DNA from: Pseudomonas allokribbensis
Lineage (GTDB): Bacteria > Pseudomonadota > Gammaproteobacteria > Pseudomonadales > Pseudomonadaceae
Direction of reading: 5' to 3'
DNA: 64,000 nucleotides
Assembly: GCF_014863605.1 (NCBI RefSeq)
Contig: NZ_CP062252.1
Location: forward strand, 4,225,001 to 4,289,000
The position numbers and the translations under genes are program-made. Shown one piece after another: positions 25,941 to 34,892 of the stretch. Numbering within the stretch: position 1 is the stretch's first letter; each line of letters opens with the position of its first letter. Below the pieces are notes generated by a model. The model worked only from the letters and a program-made list of their open reading frames with translations. It was not told the origin of the DNA and did no database searches.

Positions 25941-27031
25941 GGGCGAGCCTCCTGTTTGGCGGCGGGCAGTTGGCTGACTTCGCTGGTGCGACGCAGGTAG
26001 GAATCGGCGTAACCGGCTGAACGAGCGGCGAGCAGCGGGTCGTCGGAACCTTCAATCCCGGCGGGCAGGACCAGTGGGTCGTAGTTGATGTCACGGCATT
26101 CGCCGCTGAGCTGCGGCTGAGTCTTTTCCAGCACCAGGGTGCCGGCGTTCAGCACTTTGCGACCGCCAGGCCAGGCCTTGCTCGCGTCGTTCACCGGATC
26201 GTCGGCGTTGGCCAGGGTGATGTTCAACTGAAAACGCAGCGGTCCTTCGGCCAGGTGTTGCACCAGATCCTTCTCCAGAAAGTCGCTGCCCTCCGGCGCC
26301 GTGGCCCCGGCGGGATCCTGCGCCAATGGCGTCATGCTCCAGCGCACGGCTTGCTTCTTGCCACTGGCATCGACCAGATAGAACGCGTTGACGCTGTTGT
26401 AGGTTTCCGTGACATAGCTGGCCGAAGGTTTGGCCCCCTTTATCCAGGTCAGGAACGGTACGGCTTCCGGGTGCGAGGCAAAGAACGCCGGGACCTTGCT
26501 CGGGTCCGGTTTGCCCGTCGCCGGATCCGGCGATTGCGCCTGCTGCAATTGATAGAACGCCTCAGGCGTGCCGACCGGGAACACCGGCATGCTGTTCATC
26601 CCGGTACGCCACTGCTGGCCGTTGGCCTGAGTGAAACGCAGCGCCAGGCTGCGAATCGGTACGGCGCTGTCCGGTGCATAAGGACTGCCCGCCGGCAACG
26701 CAAATCGCCCGACCACCGGCGTGCGTGGCTCGTTGAACACCTGCGCAACGGAGAACGGCCGCGCTTCACCGCTGCTCTCGAAATGTCCGATCACGCACAC
26801 GCCCTTGGCGTGGTTGCGGCGAAACCCGGGATGCACGCCGTTGTTCTTTTCCAGCACATCAACCAACGCTTTTGGCGTCAGGCGTTGTGGGTCAAACGAG
26901 CCATGAACATAGGCAAACGCCCCGGCCACTGCTGCGACCACCACGGCGATACCGCCAAGACGCAACACCAGGCTCGCGGCACTCAGTGGCGGGCGTTGTG
27001 GCCCGCCGGGCGGTGAGCTGCGATCAACCAT
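25937..27031 (-). CDS. SrpA-like catalase-family peroxidase, membrane anchored
   Basis: A 364-residue protein from an ATG at 27031 with GGAG upstream. A membrane anchor (VLRLGGIAVVVAAVAGAFAYVHG) precedes a short catalase core: the distal-site region HPGFRRNHAKGVCVIGHFE and the terminal proximal-ligand-like region are those of the small SrpA-type catalase-related proteins. These are peroxidases of the catalase fold rather than full-size catalases. It is co-transcribed with cytochrome b561 and divergent from an ECF sigma gene. Two further in-frame starts lie upstream (27049, 27082); the first would lie close to the predicted promoter. Confidence 0.88.
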   Translation of the reverse strand: MVDRSSPPGGPQRPPLSAASLVLRLGGIAVVVAAVAGAFAYVHGSFDPQRLTPKALVDVLEKNNGVHPGFRRNHAKGVCVIGHFESSGEARPFSVAQVFNEPRTPVVGRFALPAGSPYAPDSAVPIRSLALRFTQANGQQWRTGMNSMPVFPVGTPEAFYQLQQAQSPDPATGKPDPSKVPAFFASHPEAVPFLTWIKGAKPSASYVTETYNSVNAFYLVDASGKKQAVRWSMTPLAQDPAGATAPEGSDFLEKDLVQHLAEGPLRFQLNITLANADDPVNDASKAWPGGRKVLNAGTLVLEKTQPQLSGECRDINYDPLVLPAGIEGSDDPLLAARSAGYADSYLRRTSEVSQLPAAKQEARP

Positions 27032-27073
27032 GAAAGACTCCAGGGCCATCGGCCACAAGTAGGAAGAATCAGC

Positions 27074-27102
27074 AAGACGCACGCCATCAGGATTTATTCC
27101 AC
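27074..27102 (-). promoter_or_regulatory. ECF-type promoter of the catalase-cytochrome operon
   Basis: On the minus strand GTGGAATAA is followed after 14 bases by CGTCTT. The identical pair of blocks with identical spacing occurs on the plus strand in front of the sigma gene, so both are probably recognised by that sigma factor. Confidence 0.8.
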
Positions 27103-27126
27103 GGCCCGGTATTTATTTTTCCGAGC

Positions 27127-27155
27127 GTGGAATAACCTCGAATGCCGGGCGTCTT
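27127..27155 (+). promoter_or_regulatory. ECF-type promoter of the sigma/anti-sigma operon
   Basis: GTGGAATAA, 14 bases, then CGTCTT, 34 bp before the sigma start codon. It mirrors the divergent element at 27074-27102, implying autoregulation. Confidence 0.8.
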
Positions 27156-27188
27156 CCTAGTCCACAGCGTAGTGACTAGCAGAACTTC

Positions 27189-27695
27189 ATGAGCGAATTC
27201 GACGAACAACTGAGAGAAATCATTCCCAGATTGCGGCGCTTTGCCGTGTCGTTGACGCGCAACAGCAGCAGCGCCGATGACCTGGTGCAGGCCAGTCTGG
27301 AGCGCGCCCTGTCCAGTTGGGGTGACAAACGCACCGAGGGCGATCTGCGCGCGTGGCTGTTTTCGATTCTGTATCGCCAGTTCCTTGATGCGCACCGACG
27401 CTCTCGGCGCTACGCGCGGATGCTCGAATTCTTCACCGGCCGCGATGACGCCGAACCCTCAGTAGAACGCACCGTGATTGCCCAATCGACCCTGCAAGCC
27501 TTCGATCGCCTGCCCACCGAGCAACGCGCCCTGCTGTTGATGGTGTCGGTGGAAGGCTTGACCTATAAGGAGGTCGCCGAGATCCTCGACGTCCCCACCG
27601 GCACCGTGATGTCGCGCCTGTCCCGCGCCCGCCAGGCTCTGCGCCAGCTCAGCGACGGCGAAATCAGCAGCCCTTCCTTGCGGATACTCAAATGA
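27189..27695 (+). CDS. ECF-family RNA polymerase sigma factor
   Basis: A 168-residue sigma factor with region 2 (LRRFAVSLTRNSSSADDLVQASLERALSSW, then LRAWLFSILYRQFLDAHR) and region 4 (FDRLPTEQRALLLMVSVEGLTYKEVAEILDVPTGTVMSRLSRARQALR). Its stop overlaps the anti-sigma start (ATGA). The gene is divergent from a catalase and cytochrome b561, a context I recall for one ECF subgroup (ECF26), so the signal may be peroxide or another oxidant. Confidence 0.94.
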   Translation: MSEFDEQLREIIPRLRRFAVSLTRNSSSADDLVQASLERALSSWGDKRTEGDLRAWLFSILYRQFLDAHRRSRRYARMLEFFTGRDDAEPSVERTVIAQSTLQAFDRLPTEQRALLLMVSVEGLTYKEVAEILDVPTGTVMSRLSRARQALRQLSDGEISSPSLRILK

Positions 27696-28444
27696 TCAGC
27701 CTGCCCCCCAGCGAGCGTGATTTGCACGCCTACATCGACCACCAGCTCAGCGACGCCGACCGGCGTGTGCTGGAAAACTGGCTGGCCAGCCACCCCGACG
27801 ACGCTGCGTTGATCCGCGCCTGGCAACAGGATGCCCAGCACCTGCGCGCCGCCCTCGGTGGCGCCCTGCAACAGCCGGCGAATCCAGACCTCGATCCGGC
27901 ACTGATCCGCCAACGGCTCAAGCATCGATCACGCCGACAATTGGCCAGCGCAGCCGTGTTGCTGATAGCGGTCAGCATCGGCGGTATCAGTGGCTGGCAA
28001 GCCCGGGAAATGACCTTTGTGCGCACGGTTGCGCCCATGACCGATGCCTTGCAGGCGTACCGTTTGATCGCCCAGCAAGGGATTCTGCCGGCGGACTACA
28101 AGGTCGGCGGCGAAGGTGACATGCAGCGCTGGCTCGACCGTTACTTCACCCAGGCCAACCGCCTGCCGGACCTGACGGCGGCGGGTTTCCGGCCGGTCAG
28201 CGGACGCCTGCTGAGCACCGAAGAAGGTCCGGCGGCGATGGTGATGTATGAGGATCGCGCCGGGCACAAAGTGAGTTTCTACGTGCGCCCGCCCGGGCCG
28301 AAAAACACCTTCCTGCCACGCGGTAGCCGACTCGACGGGGATTTACAGGCCGAATACTGGTCCGGCGAAGGTTACAACTACGCGATGGTCAGCCCGACCG
28401 ACACTCCGGCAGCGCAGCTCCTCAAGCAGACCGTGCGCTTCTGA
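27692..28444 (+). CDS. Transmembrane anti-sigma factor
   Basis: A 250-residue protein: an N-terminal zinc-less anti-sigma domain (ERDLHAYIDHQLSDADRRVLENWLASHPDDAA), one membrane helix at about residues 91-107 (LASAAVLLIAVSIGGIS) and a periplasmic domain of about 140 residues. It overlaps the sigma gene by four bases. It should hold the sigma factor inactive until a periplasmic signal arrives; no zinc-binding HxxxCxxC motif is present, so sensing is probably not by a ZAS-type thiol switch. Confidence 0.88.
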   Translation: MISLPPSERDLHAYIDHQLSDADRRVLENWLASHPDDAALIRAWQQDAQHLRAALGGALQQPANPDLDPALIRQRLKHRSRRQLASAAVLLIAVSIGGISGWQAREMTFVRTVAPMTDALQAYRLIAQQGILPADYKVGGEGDMQRWLDRYFTQANRLPDLTAAGFRPVSGRLLSTEEGPAAMVMYEDRAGHKVSFYVRPPGPKNTFLPRGSRLDGDLQAEYWSGEGYNYAMVSPTDTPAAQLLKQTVRF

Positions 28445-28449
28445 TCGGA

Positions 28450-29421
28450 TCAGAAGCCGACATCCAGTACCACGTTGTCCAGATAGGTGCCGGCGGGCGG
28501 CGTGGTCTGATCGGTGTAGATCTTCGCGTTGTAGTTGAAGATCTGGCTGCCGGTGCCCAAACCATTGCCAGGATTGACCTCGGCATCGCTGCTGGCCCGT
28601 CGCTCCGCACCGACACTGCCCCAGCGAGTGGTGCCGGCGCTTTTGAAAACGTCGTAGGCCAGGTAATTGCTGCCGGAAATCATTCGTCGTCGACCGCCGA
28701 CACTGACCGCGTTCTGTCCGTCGTTCAAACCCACGGTATAGGCGCTGCCCTTGGTGCAGGCCAGGTTGATGGTCTGACCGGTCACCGGGGTAAACGCACT
28801 GATCACCGGGGCGCTGCCGAAGGCGATGTTGGGCGCAGTGATGGTGCAATCGTTGGCCACGGTCAGGTTCACCGTCAGCGTCGTGGTGCCGCTACCGATA
28901 TCGCGCCCCAGACACACCGAGCCGATGCCAATCCCGGAGCAGTAGTTCCAGTTCCAGAAAATGCTCAGGGTTTCGGTATACACCCCGGCTGCTACGTTGC
29001 TGCCGATGGTGGTGCCGAAGTACAGCGGCACGGTTTTCGGCACCGTACCACCGAGCAATCCGAGCGCATCGATGATGCCGTTGCGGGCGAAGTCGTAGGC
29101 CGTGCCGCGGGTCAGCGGGTAGCTGGTGCTGTTGTTGGCGTAGATCGTGTAGCCGATGACGTCGCCGGTCGGCCCGAGCAAACCACTCTGGGTCGAAGTC
29201 ACCGTGGCCCAGAAGTGGTCGCTGGTGCTTAACAAGGACAGTAGCGAGCCCGTACAGCTCAAACCACCGTTCAGCGTGGAACTGGGTTGCGAGGTCGTGC
29301 GAACTGCAATCGAACTGATCGTGCCGAACGCGGCCGGTGTGGTCGTGACCACCGAACACAGCGCCTGCGCCGCCCCCGGCAACGTCAGCACCAGCCACAG
29401 GCAGAGCCGAACCCACGTCAT
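28450..29421 (-). CDS. Two-domain spore-coat-U protein, pilus tip adhesin (CsuE/CupE6-like)
   Basis: A 323-residue secreted protein with a signal peptide (MTWVRLCLWLVLTLPGAAQA) and two spore coat U (SCPU) domains, the second starting near NDCTITAPNIAFGSAPV and ending TYLDNVVLDVGF. A two-domain SCPU protein at the end of such operons is the tip adhesin. The ATG at 29421 overlaps the usher stop (ATGA); a GTG two codons earlier is possible. Confidence 0.87.
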   Translation of the reverse strand: MTWVRLCLWLVLTLPGAAQALCSVVTTTPAAFGTISSIAVRTTSQPSSTLNGGLSCTGSLLSLLSTSDHFWATVTSTQSGLLGPTGDVIGYTIYANNSTSYPLTRGTAYDFARNGIIDALGLLGGTVPKTVPLYFGTTIGSNVAAGVYTETLSIFWNWNYCSGIGIGSVCLGRDIGSGTTTLTVNLTVANDCTITAPNIAFGSAPVISAFTPVTGQTINLACTKGSAYTVGLNDGQNAVSVGGRRRMISGSNYLAYDVFKSAGTTRWGSVGAERRASSDAEVNPGNGLGTGSQIFNYNAKIYTDQTTPPAGTYLDNVVLDVGF

Positions 29422-31775
29422 TGGCACACCAGCGGCCCGATCAGCGGCACCTGATCCTGTTGCAGATCCACATTGAACTGCGCCTGACAGGTCTTGCCAT
29501 CCGCCAGGGTCACCCTTAATGAGTTCTGTGCTCGCAGGTTTTCCAGATAGACCAGCCCGTCCCAGCCCACCACCGTGCGCGTGCCACTCTCCTCATGCAG
29601 CACGCCACTGCCCAGCGGCAGTTCCTGTTGCTGCGCATCCACCAGCACGATGCTCGCGGCAATCACCCGGCTCAGCGGAAATTCCAGCAGATAACCGCTG
29701 CCACGGCGCACGGCAATCCGCTGTTCGACATTCGGGCTGCGCACGTTGGCCGGCAGGTTCAACGGATCGATTTCGTATTTGCCGCGGTAGTAGGCACTGC
29801 TCCACGGCACCAGCAAGTGGCCGTTGCGATCCGTCTGACCGACCTGCTGGTTCTCGTAACGCACCGGAACATCCGCATAACCATCGGTACTGACCACCAC
29901 GAAGGCATCGTCGATGCGGTTGGCCGCAAACACTTGATGATCCATCCACACTAGCGATCCGCTGGCATCGGCCCAGCGGGTTTCCGCATCCGAGGTGCCG
30001 TAGACACCGGCCTGCAACTGCACCGATTGCAGACGCCAGGTCACATCGGCCTGACGGTAATCAGGCCCGTCGCCGTTGGCATAACCGAGATTGAAACCTA
30101 CCCCGCCCTGGGACGGCACGGCACGGCTGTAGTTGACGCGTTGTTGCGTCTGCCCGGTCTTGCTGCGCTCGCTGCTGATGGCCAGGCTGCCGCGCAGATC
30201 GAACGGGATCACCAGTTGCGCCTGTACCGCCCAGTTGGCATCACCGATTTCGCGGTTGGCCGACAGGTAGAAACTGCTGTTGTGCCATAACGGCTTGCTC
30301 CAGCTCAGGTTGAGCAACCGCGTGCGGGTTTCGTCCGCCGCCCGAATATCGAAGTAGCCGACACCCAGACTGCCCCAGCGCTCAAGGTTCAGGCTCAGGG
30401 TCGCCTGCTCGCTACGCTTGCTGAGGCTGGTGTAAGGACTGTCGACCACCGTGAGGTCGGCGTACTGGTCGCGGCGTTGCAACCGTTGCCAGGAAAAGCT
30501 GAAACGTTGAGCGCTGTACTGATAACCGAGACTGAGTTGCTGACCACCGTCACCGTCAAAACGGCTCTGGCTGATCGCACTGTTGAGGACCCCGAAATTG
30601 CCCAGCCGCAGATTGCCACCGAGCCCGCCGAGGGTCAGTGAATCGGCCGCTTCGGCGTGGCTTTCCAACGTGAAGCTGTCGCTGATGCCATAACGCAGGC
30701 TGCCCGACGTCACGCCCGGCCCGTAGCTGAAATCCTTCAACCCGTAATCACGTCGCAGCGTACCGGCGCTGACCGAGAAATCGCTCAAGCCCTTTTGCAA
30801 CAGGCTGCTGGTGACATAAAAAGGCACGGTGGTCGACACTTGCCGACCCAGCGCATCGGTGGTCACCACCACGGCTTCGCCCGCACCGTTGATGAACGGA
30901 ATGTTGGTCAGCGTGTACGGCCCCGGCTGCAAATCGGTGCTGCTGGACTTGTAGCCATTGATGAACAGGTCCACCGAGGACGGCACCGCCGCTTCACCGG
31001 CGAACTGCGGCAGCGGATAAGTCACCAGGTCCGGGCGCACCGCAAAATCCCGGGAGAACTGCACGCCGCCCAGACGCACCGAGCTGCTCCACGGCAAGGC
31101 GCCGCTGACCACGTCCCCCGCCTCGTAGGTCAGCATCCGCTCATCATCGGAGAAGCGCCATGTGGTGTCGTAGCGCAGATACCCGTTGCTCAGCGTGCTG
31201 ACCGAATCCCCCGACAAGGTGCGCCGGTACTGCCCGGTGTTGGACAGCGTGCCCCAACTGTCGAACACCCGCACCTCGTTCCATGCCGCCAGATAAGTCC
31301 CGGCGTCATCGGTGTCGTTGAGGTACAGGTCATAGTTGAACAACGCGCCGAAACTGCTCAGCGCCGGGGTCCGCGGGTAGACCTGACGGTTACCGATGAA
31401 TTGCTCCGGCAGCCAGTCCGGCGGCACGTCGAGCAGCAGTCGCTGGCTGACGCTGTCGTAGTCGCTGTGCAGCCCCGGCAGACCATCGAGATCGACTTCA
31501 GCCCCCGCACTCTCGGGCAGTTTCATACCGGTGTCACGCAACACACTGGCCGGCAGGAACAACCGCCCGCCGCGCTGCTCCACCGCCACCACCCGACCGG
31601 TATTCATCTGGTTGACCACCAGTTCCAGAAACAACTGAGCATCGCTGACGGCCTCCATGCCGCTGGGAGGCGGCGGCAGTTCGCCGGCCCCGGATGGATG
31701 AATGAACATCAGGCAACACGCGCCGGTGACAAGCCACAACGGACGCTGAATACGGCGAGCCCATCCCGGACTCAT
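29418..31775 (-). CDS. Outer-membrane fimbrial usher of an archaic chaperone-usher system
   Basis: About 785 residues, FimD/PapC-type: signal peptide (RRIQRPLWLVTGACCLMFIHPSGA), an N-terminal chaperone-binding domain, a plug in the barrel region (PYTLTNIPFINGAGEAVVVTTDALGRQ) and C-terminal domains. It exports and polymerises pilin-chaperone complexes. No ribosome-binding site is close to the ATG at 31775; a strong AGGAGG lies about 30 bases upstream of it, nine bases before an in-frame ATT codon, so the true start may be earlier. Confidence 0.9.
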   Translation of the reverse strand: MSPGWARRIQRPLWLVTGACCLMFIHPSGAGELPPPPSGMEAVSDAQLFLELVVNQMNTGRVVAVEQRGGRLFLPASVLRDTGMKLPESAGAEVDLDGLPGLHSDYDSVSQRLLLDVPPDWLPEQFIGNRQVYPRTPALSSFGALFNYDLYLNDTDDAGTYLAAWNEVRVFDSWGTLSNTGQYRRTLSGDSVSTLSNGYLRYDTTWRFSDDERMLTYEAGDVVSGALPWSSSVRLGGVQFSRDFAVRPDLVTYPLPQFAGEAAVPSSVDLFINGYKSSSTDLQPGPYTLTNIPFINGAGEAVVVTTDALGRQVSTTVPFYVTSSLLQKGLSDFSVSAGTLRRDYGLKDFSYGPGVTSGSLRYGISDSFTLESHAEAADSLTLGGLGGNLRLGNFGVLNSAISQSRFDGDGGQQLSLGYQYSAQRFSFSWQRLQRRDQYADLTVVDSPYTSLSKRSEQATLSLNLERWGSLGVGYFDIRAADETRTRLLNLSWSKPLWHNSSFYLSANREIGDANWAVQAQLVIPFDLRGSLAISSERSKTGQTQQRVNYSRAVPSQGGVGFNLGYANGDGPDYRQADVTWRLQSVQLQAGVYGTSDAETRWADASGSLVWMDHQVFAANRIDDAFVVVSTDGYADVPVRYENQQVGQTDRNGHLLVPWSSAYYRGKYEIDPLNLPANVRSPNVEQRIAVRRGSGYLLEFPLSRVIAASIVLVDAQQQELPLGSGVLHEESGTRTVVGWDGLVYLENLRAQNSLRVTLADGKTCQAQFNVDLQQDQVPLIGPLVCQ

Positions 31776-31883
31776 TAGCGTGTTTCGTCCGTCAATGGAC
31801 TGGTTCCTCCTGAAACCGCTGTTGCCCGCCGGCCAATCGCTTGCCTGGCGGCCCCGCACTACCCGGCCCGCAGGCCGCCATCG

Positions 31884-32666
31884 CTACTTCGCCGGAGCGA
31901 TGCTCTGCACTTGTGCTGCGCCATTGATCCGTCCCGCCAGTTCCCCCGCCACAGGTCCCGGCGCCGGCCAGCGCATCACCGCGCCGGGCAACACATAACC
32001 CAACAGCCCTTCCGCCAGCGGCTTGCTCTGCCCGCCCTGCTTGAGCGCAACATCGGTCAAGCGCGCATGTACCGCGCCCTGATTGCGCACTTCCACATAA
32101 GGCCGTCCATCCACCGCCACCGTGCGCCAGCTCAATTGCGGCAGGCCGATGCCTTTGGGATCACGCTGACGGGTCGTGTCTTCCTTGCTCCACAGCCCCG
32201 CGCCGTAGGCGAACAGGGGCACCGAATAGCGCATCTGGAAGCGGATCGCGGCGGCGGTTTTCCCGGCGTCGGCGGCAGGCGGCTGGGCCGAGGGAATTTC
32301 GTCGATGATGATCCGGTAGGCCAGTTCCTGGCCGGGCGGGACTTCCCTGGTCCGGGTCAGTCGCACCAGTTGCTTCTGCCCCGGCTCGATCTTCGCCACC
32401 GGTGGACTGCCGATCACGTCACGCTGGTTCTGGTATTGCTCCTGGAAACCGTTCTGGCTCCAGCCGAACACCCTGATCTGCAGGTTGGCGGTTTCGCTGC
32501 CACGATTCTCCAGCCACAGCGCACTGGCCTGCTGATCGGCTTCGAGCACCGGATCGATCGGCCAGATCAGCACCGAACTGGCCGCCTGCGCCTTGACCGC
32601 AGCGAGCAGAGCCCACATCAACATCGCGCAACGCACGAGCCATGGCCGTGACGTGATAAACCCCAT
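31884..32666 (-). CDS. Periplasmic pilus chaperone (CsuC/CupE4-like)
   Basis: A 260-residue PapD-like protein. Signal peptide (LVRCAMLMWALLAAVKAQAA) followed by two immunoglobulin-like domains; ALWLENRGSETANLQIRVFGW and the G1-strand-like LVRLTRTREVPPGQELAYRIIIDEIP are the family hallmarks. It stabilises pilins until they reach the usher. The ATG at 32666 has AAGGAG at good spacing; another ATG at 32690 overlaps the previous stop codon. Confidence 0.9.
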   Translation of the reverse strand: MGFITSRPWLVRCAMLMWALLAAVKAQAASSVLIWPIDPVLEADQQASALWLENRGSETANLQIRVFGWSQNGFQEQYQNQRDVIGSPPVAKIEPGQKQLVRLTRTREVPPGQELAYRIIIDEIPSAQPPAADAGKTAAAIRFQMRYSVPLFAYGAGLWSKEDTTRQRDPKGIGLPQLSWRTVAVDGRPYVEVRNQGAVHARLTDVALKQGGQSKPLAEGLLGYVLPGAVMRWPAPGPVAGELAGRINGAAQVQSIAPAK

Positions 32667-32689
32667 AAACCCGCTCCTTGTGCCTTGCA

Positions 32690-33190
32690 TCACCACGACA
32701 GCTGCACCTGCAACACGTCGCTGTATGTCCCCCCAGGCTGATTGCCCGGCAATTGCACCTGACCGTAGATCGGCAGGCTGATGTTGTTGGCGTCGCTATA
32801 GGCCACCGCCACGGTCTGGCCGATGCCCAGACTCTGGCTGTAGGCCGCATCGCGAAACAGCGCATACGCCACCTTCGCACTGCCGCCACTGATCTGCATG
32901 CGTCGCCCGCCGCTGTTGTACTGACCGCCATCGACCGTCATGTTCAGCGTCACCCCCGGCGTGCATTGCAACTGCACGCCACCGCTCAATGCCACTTGCA
33001 CCGTGCCGGTGGCCAGGGCGGAACTCGAGCCGAAATTCAGCCCGCCATAGTTCGACACGCCCCCCACCACCAGGCAGCCCGGTGTGATCGTCGCGCTGAC
33101 CTGAAAGCTCTGGCTGGTCACCGCCGCCAGCGGCAACGGCACAGCCCCCGCGCATAGCACCAGCAGCGCCGCACAGCCATGCCGGCCCAT
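32690..33190 (-). CDS. Spore-coat-U-domain pilin subunit (4th in operon)
   Basis: A 166-residue secreted pilin with signal peptide (CAALLVLCAGAVPLPLAA), a conserved early Cys (TPGCLVVGG), a second Cys (LQCTPGVTLN) and the C-terminal donor-groove strand GGTYSDVLQVQLSW. It resembles minor subunits CsuB/CupE3. No clear ribosome-binding site: its start is 5 bp downstream of the preceding stop, which suggests coupling. Confidence 0.88.
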   Translation of the reverse strand: MGRHGCAALLVLCAGAVPLPLAAVTSQSFQVSATITPGCLVVGGVSNYGGLNFGSSSALATGTVQVALSGGVQLQCTPGVTLNMTVDGGQYNSGGRRMQISGGSAKVAYALFRDAAYSQSLGIGQTVAVAYSDANNISLPIYGQVQLPGNQPGGTYSDVLQVQLSW

Positions 33191-33194
33191 GGCA

Positions 33195-33731
33195 CTAGAA
33201 CGTCAGTTCAACGGAAATGGTGTCGGTGTAAGTGCCCGCCGGCAGGCCGGCCTTGCCCACCGCCTGACCGTAGATGTTCACGGTCTGCGCCACACCGGTG
33301 CTGGCGGCGAGGTTGATCACGCCGTCGATGGCCAGCAATTGCGAGTGCCCGGCATCGGTGTACAAGTCGTAAGGCACATAGTTGGCGACACCGTCGTACA
33401 GCGCGCGGGTGCCGCCGGGCGACAACCCGTCATGGGCACCGGCCCGCACCTTGACCGTCGGCGTGGTGCCGGCAGAGCAGAGAATCGACAACGCCCCGCC
33501 ACCGCCGCCCAGCACTTGCCCGGTGGCCGTGGTGAACAGGCTGTTGGCGGTGCCGAAGTTCAAGGCACCGAAGTTCAGACCGGAGGACCCGCCGGAACCG
33601 TTGACCTGGCAACTGCTGATCAGGATCAGGCTGGAGGTGATCTGACCGGTGACCGTGGTGGCGGCGTTGACGCTGGAGGCCAGCGTCAGGCCGAGCAACG
33701 ACAAACCTATCCTTGATGCAATCGTACGCAT
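33195..33731 (-). CDS. Spore-coat-U-domain pilin subunit (3rd in operon)
   Basis: A 178-residue pilin: signal peptide (IGLSLLGLTLASSVNAA), ITSSLILISSCQVNGSG, LSILCSAGTTPTVKV and the closing PAGTYTDTISVELTF. The SCPU fold with a single disulphide is clear. AGGAAGGA gives a strong ribosome-binding site. Confidence 0.9.
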   Translation of the reverse strand: MRTIASRIGLSLLGLTLASSVNAATTVTGQITSSLILISSCQVNGSGGSSGLNFGALNFGTANSLFTTATGQVLGGGGGALSILCSAGTTPTVKVRAGAHDGLSPGGTRALYDGVANYVPYDLYTDAGHSQLLAIDGVINLAASTGVAQTVNIYGQAVGKAGLPAGTYTDTISVELTF

Positions 33732-33750
33732 GGTGTCCTTCCTCTACGGT

Positions 33751-34284
33751 TTACCAATCGAGCGTCACCGTCAGGGTGTCGGTGTAGACACCCACCGGTA
33801 CCGCACGGGTGTTCGCCACCACCGTGCCAAATACCGGGATGGGTATCTGCGCGCCGCTGGTGACAGCGAAATTGTGTTGTTGGCCGATGCTGTAGCTCTG
33901 GCTGCCCGAGGCATCGAGAAACAGTTGATAGGGAATGGTCTGGCGACCGTTGCTCAAGCGCCGGGTGCTGCCGTCGCCATGGGCGCCACCGTCGATGGTC
34001 ACGGTGAAACCGGTCACTGAAGGATTGCAGGCCACGTTGAGCCGGCCGCTGCTGTCATTGGCCAGGCTGGCCTTGATCGGCGCATTCCAGGTCGGGCCCT
34101 GCTGGCCGAAATCGAGTTTGCCGAAATCGCCCACCGGGCTGGCGATGCTGGACGAATTGGTCACCTCGCAGCCGGCGATCAGAATCAGCCGCGCATGAAT
34201 CTGCCCGTTGATCGCGGCTTGCGCGTCCTCGGTGAGCAACAGCAATGCGCCTGTGGCGACTACCAGCCAGTGCTTGCCTGTCAT
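33751..34284 (-). CDS. Spore-coat-U-domain pilin subunit (2nd in operon)
   Basis: A 177-residue pilin: signal peptide (WLVVATGALLLLTEDAQAA), ARLILIAGCEVTNSSS, LNVACNPSVTGFTVTIDGG and VPVGVYTDTLTVTLDW at the end. It is closest in layout to the third subunit. Good ribosome-binding site (GGAGTAGGGA). Confidence 0.9.
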   Translation of the reverse strand: MTGKHWLVVATGALLLLTEDAQAAINGQIHARLILIAGCEVTNSSSIASPVGDFGKLDFGQQGPTWNAPIKASLANDSSGRLNVACNPSVTGFTVTIDGGAHGDGSTRRLSNGRQTIPYQLFLDASGSQSYSIGQQHNFAVTSGAQIPIPVFGTVVANTRAVPVGVYTDTLTVTLDW

Positions 34285-34370
34285 TGCGTCCCTACTCCTT
34301 CTGATCCTTCAGCGTCACTCGACCTCTGCGTTCGTCATTGAACGTCGATTTCCTGTTGCATCCGGCTCGA

Positions 34371-34892
34371 TCACCAGGTGACCGTTACCTTGACCAGATC
34401 CGAATACCGGCTGACACGCGGAACTTCGGCCATCCGCTCGATCCGCCCATACAGCGGCAATTCAACCGAACCGCTGTCCGGCACCCTCCCGGTGACCGGC
34501 ACGTCCACCACCAGCGGCACTCGCCGCGCGGCGTCCTGATACAAACGGTAAGGAATGACTTTGCCACCCGCCTCGCCTGCCATGTAGCGCACTTCGCCCG
34601 TCCCGCCGTGCAGGCCGCCATCGACGCGCAACTGATACGGCGTGTCCGGGTTGCATTCCAGGCGCGGCAATCGCGAATTGATCAGCGCCGCCCCGAGCGG
34701 CCCGGCCGGATCGTCGAGGCGCGCCGTGCTGCCGAAGTCGAGCACGCCCAGTTGCTCGATACCGGCTTCGCGCTGCTGGCCGATCAACTGGCAACCGCGC
34801 TGCACATCGACGCGCACCTCAACCTGCAAGTCAGCCGCCTGCACCGTTGTTGCGAACCCGCCCAGCAATGCCCAGACCATCCCTGCATTCAC
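34371..34892 (-). CDS. Spore-coat-U-domain pilin subunit (1st in operon)
   Basis: A 173-residue pilin starting at a GTG (34892) with AAGGA nine bases upstream. Signal peptide (MVWALLGGFATTVQAA), DVQRGCQLIGQ, LECNPDTPYQLRVDGG and the final RVSRYSDLVKVTVTW. It is more diverged than the next two (charged, no Gly-rich stretch). It heads the seven-gene pilus operon, so the promoter lies in 34893-35090. Confidence 0.85.
   Translation of the reverse strand: MNAGMVWALLGGFATTVQAADLQVEVRVDVQRGCQLIGQQREAGIEQLGVLDFGSTARLDDPAGPLGAALINSRLPRLECNPDTPYQLRVDGGLHGGTGEVRYMAGEAGGKVIPYRLYQDAARRVPLVVDVPVTGRVPDSGSVELPLYGRIERMAEVPRVSRYSDLVKVTVTW

Noticed and set aside
32667-32696. Earlier start for the pilus chaperone (32690 or 32696)
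   Set aside because: The ATG at 32666 has AAGGAG at ideal spacing and begins the signal peptide; the earlier codons overlap the preceding stop without a ribosome-binding site.
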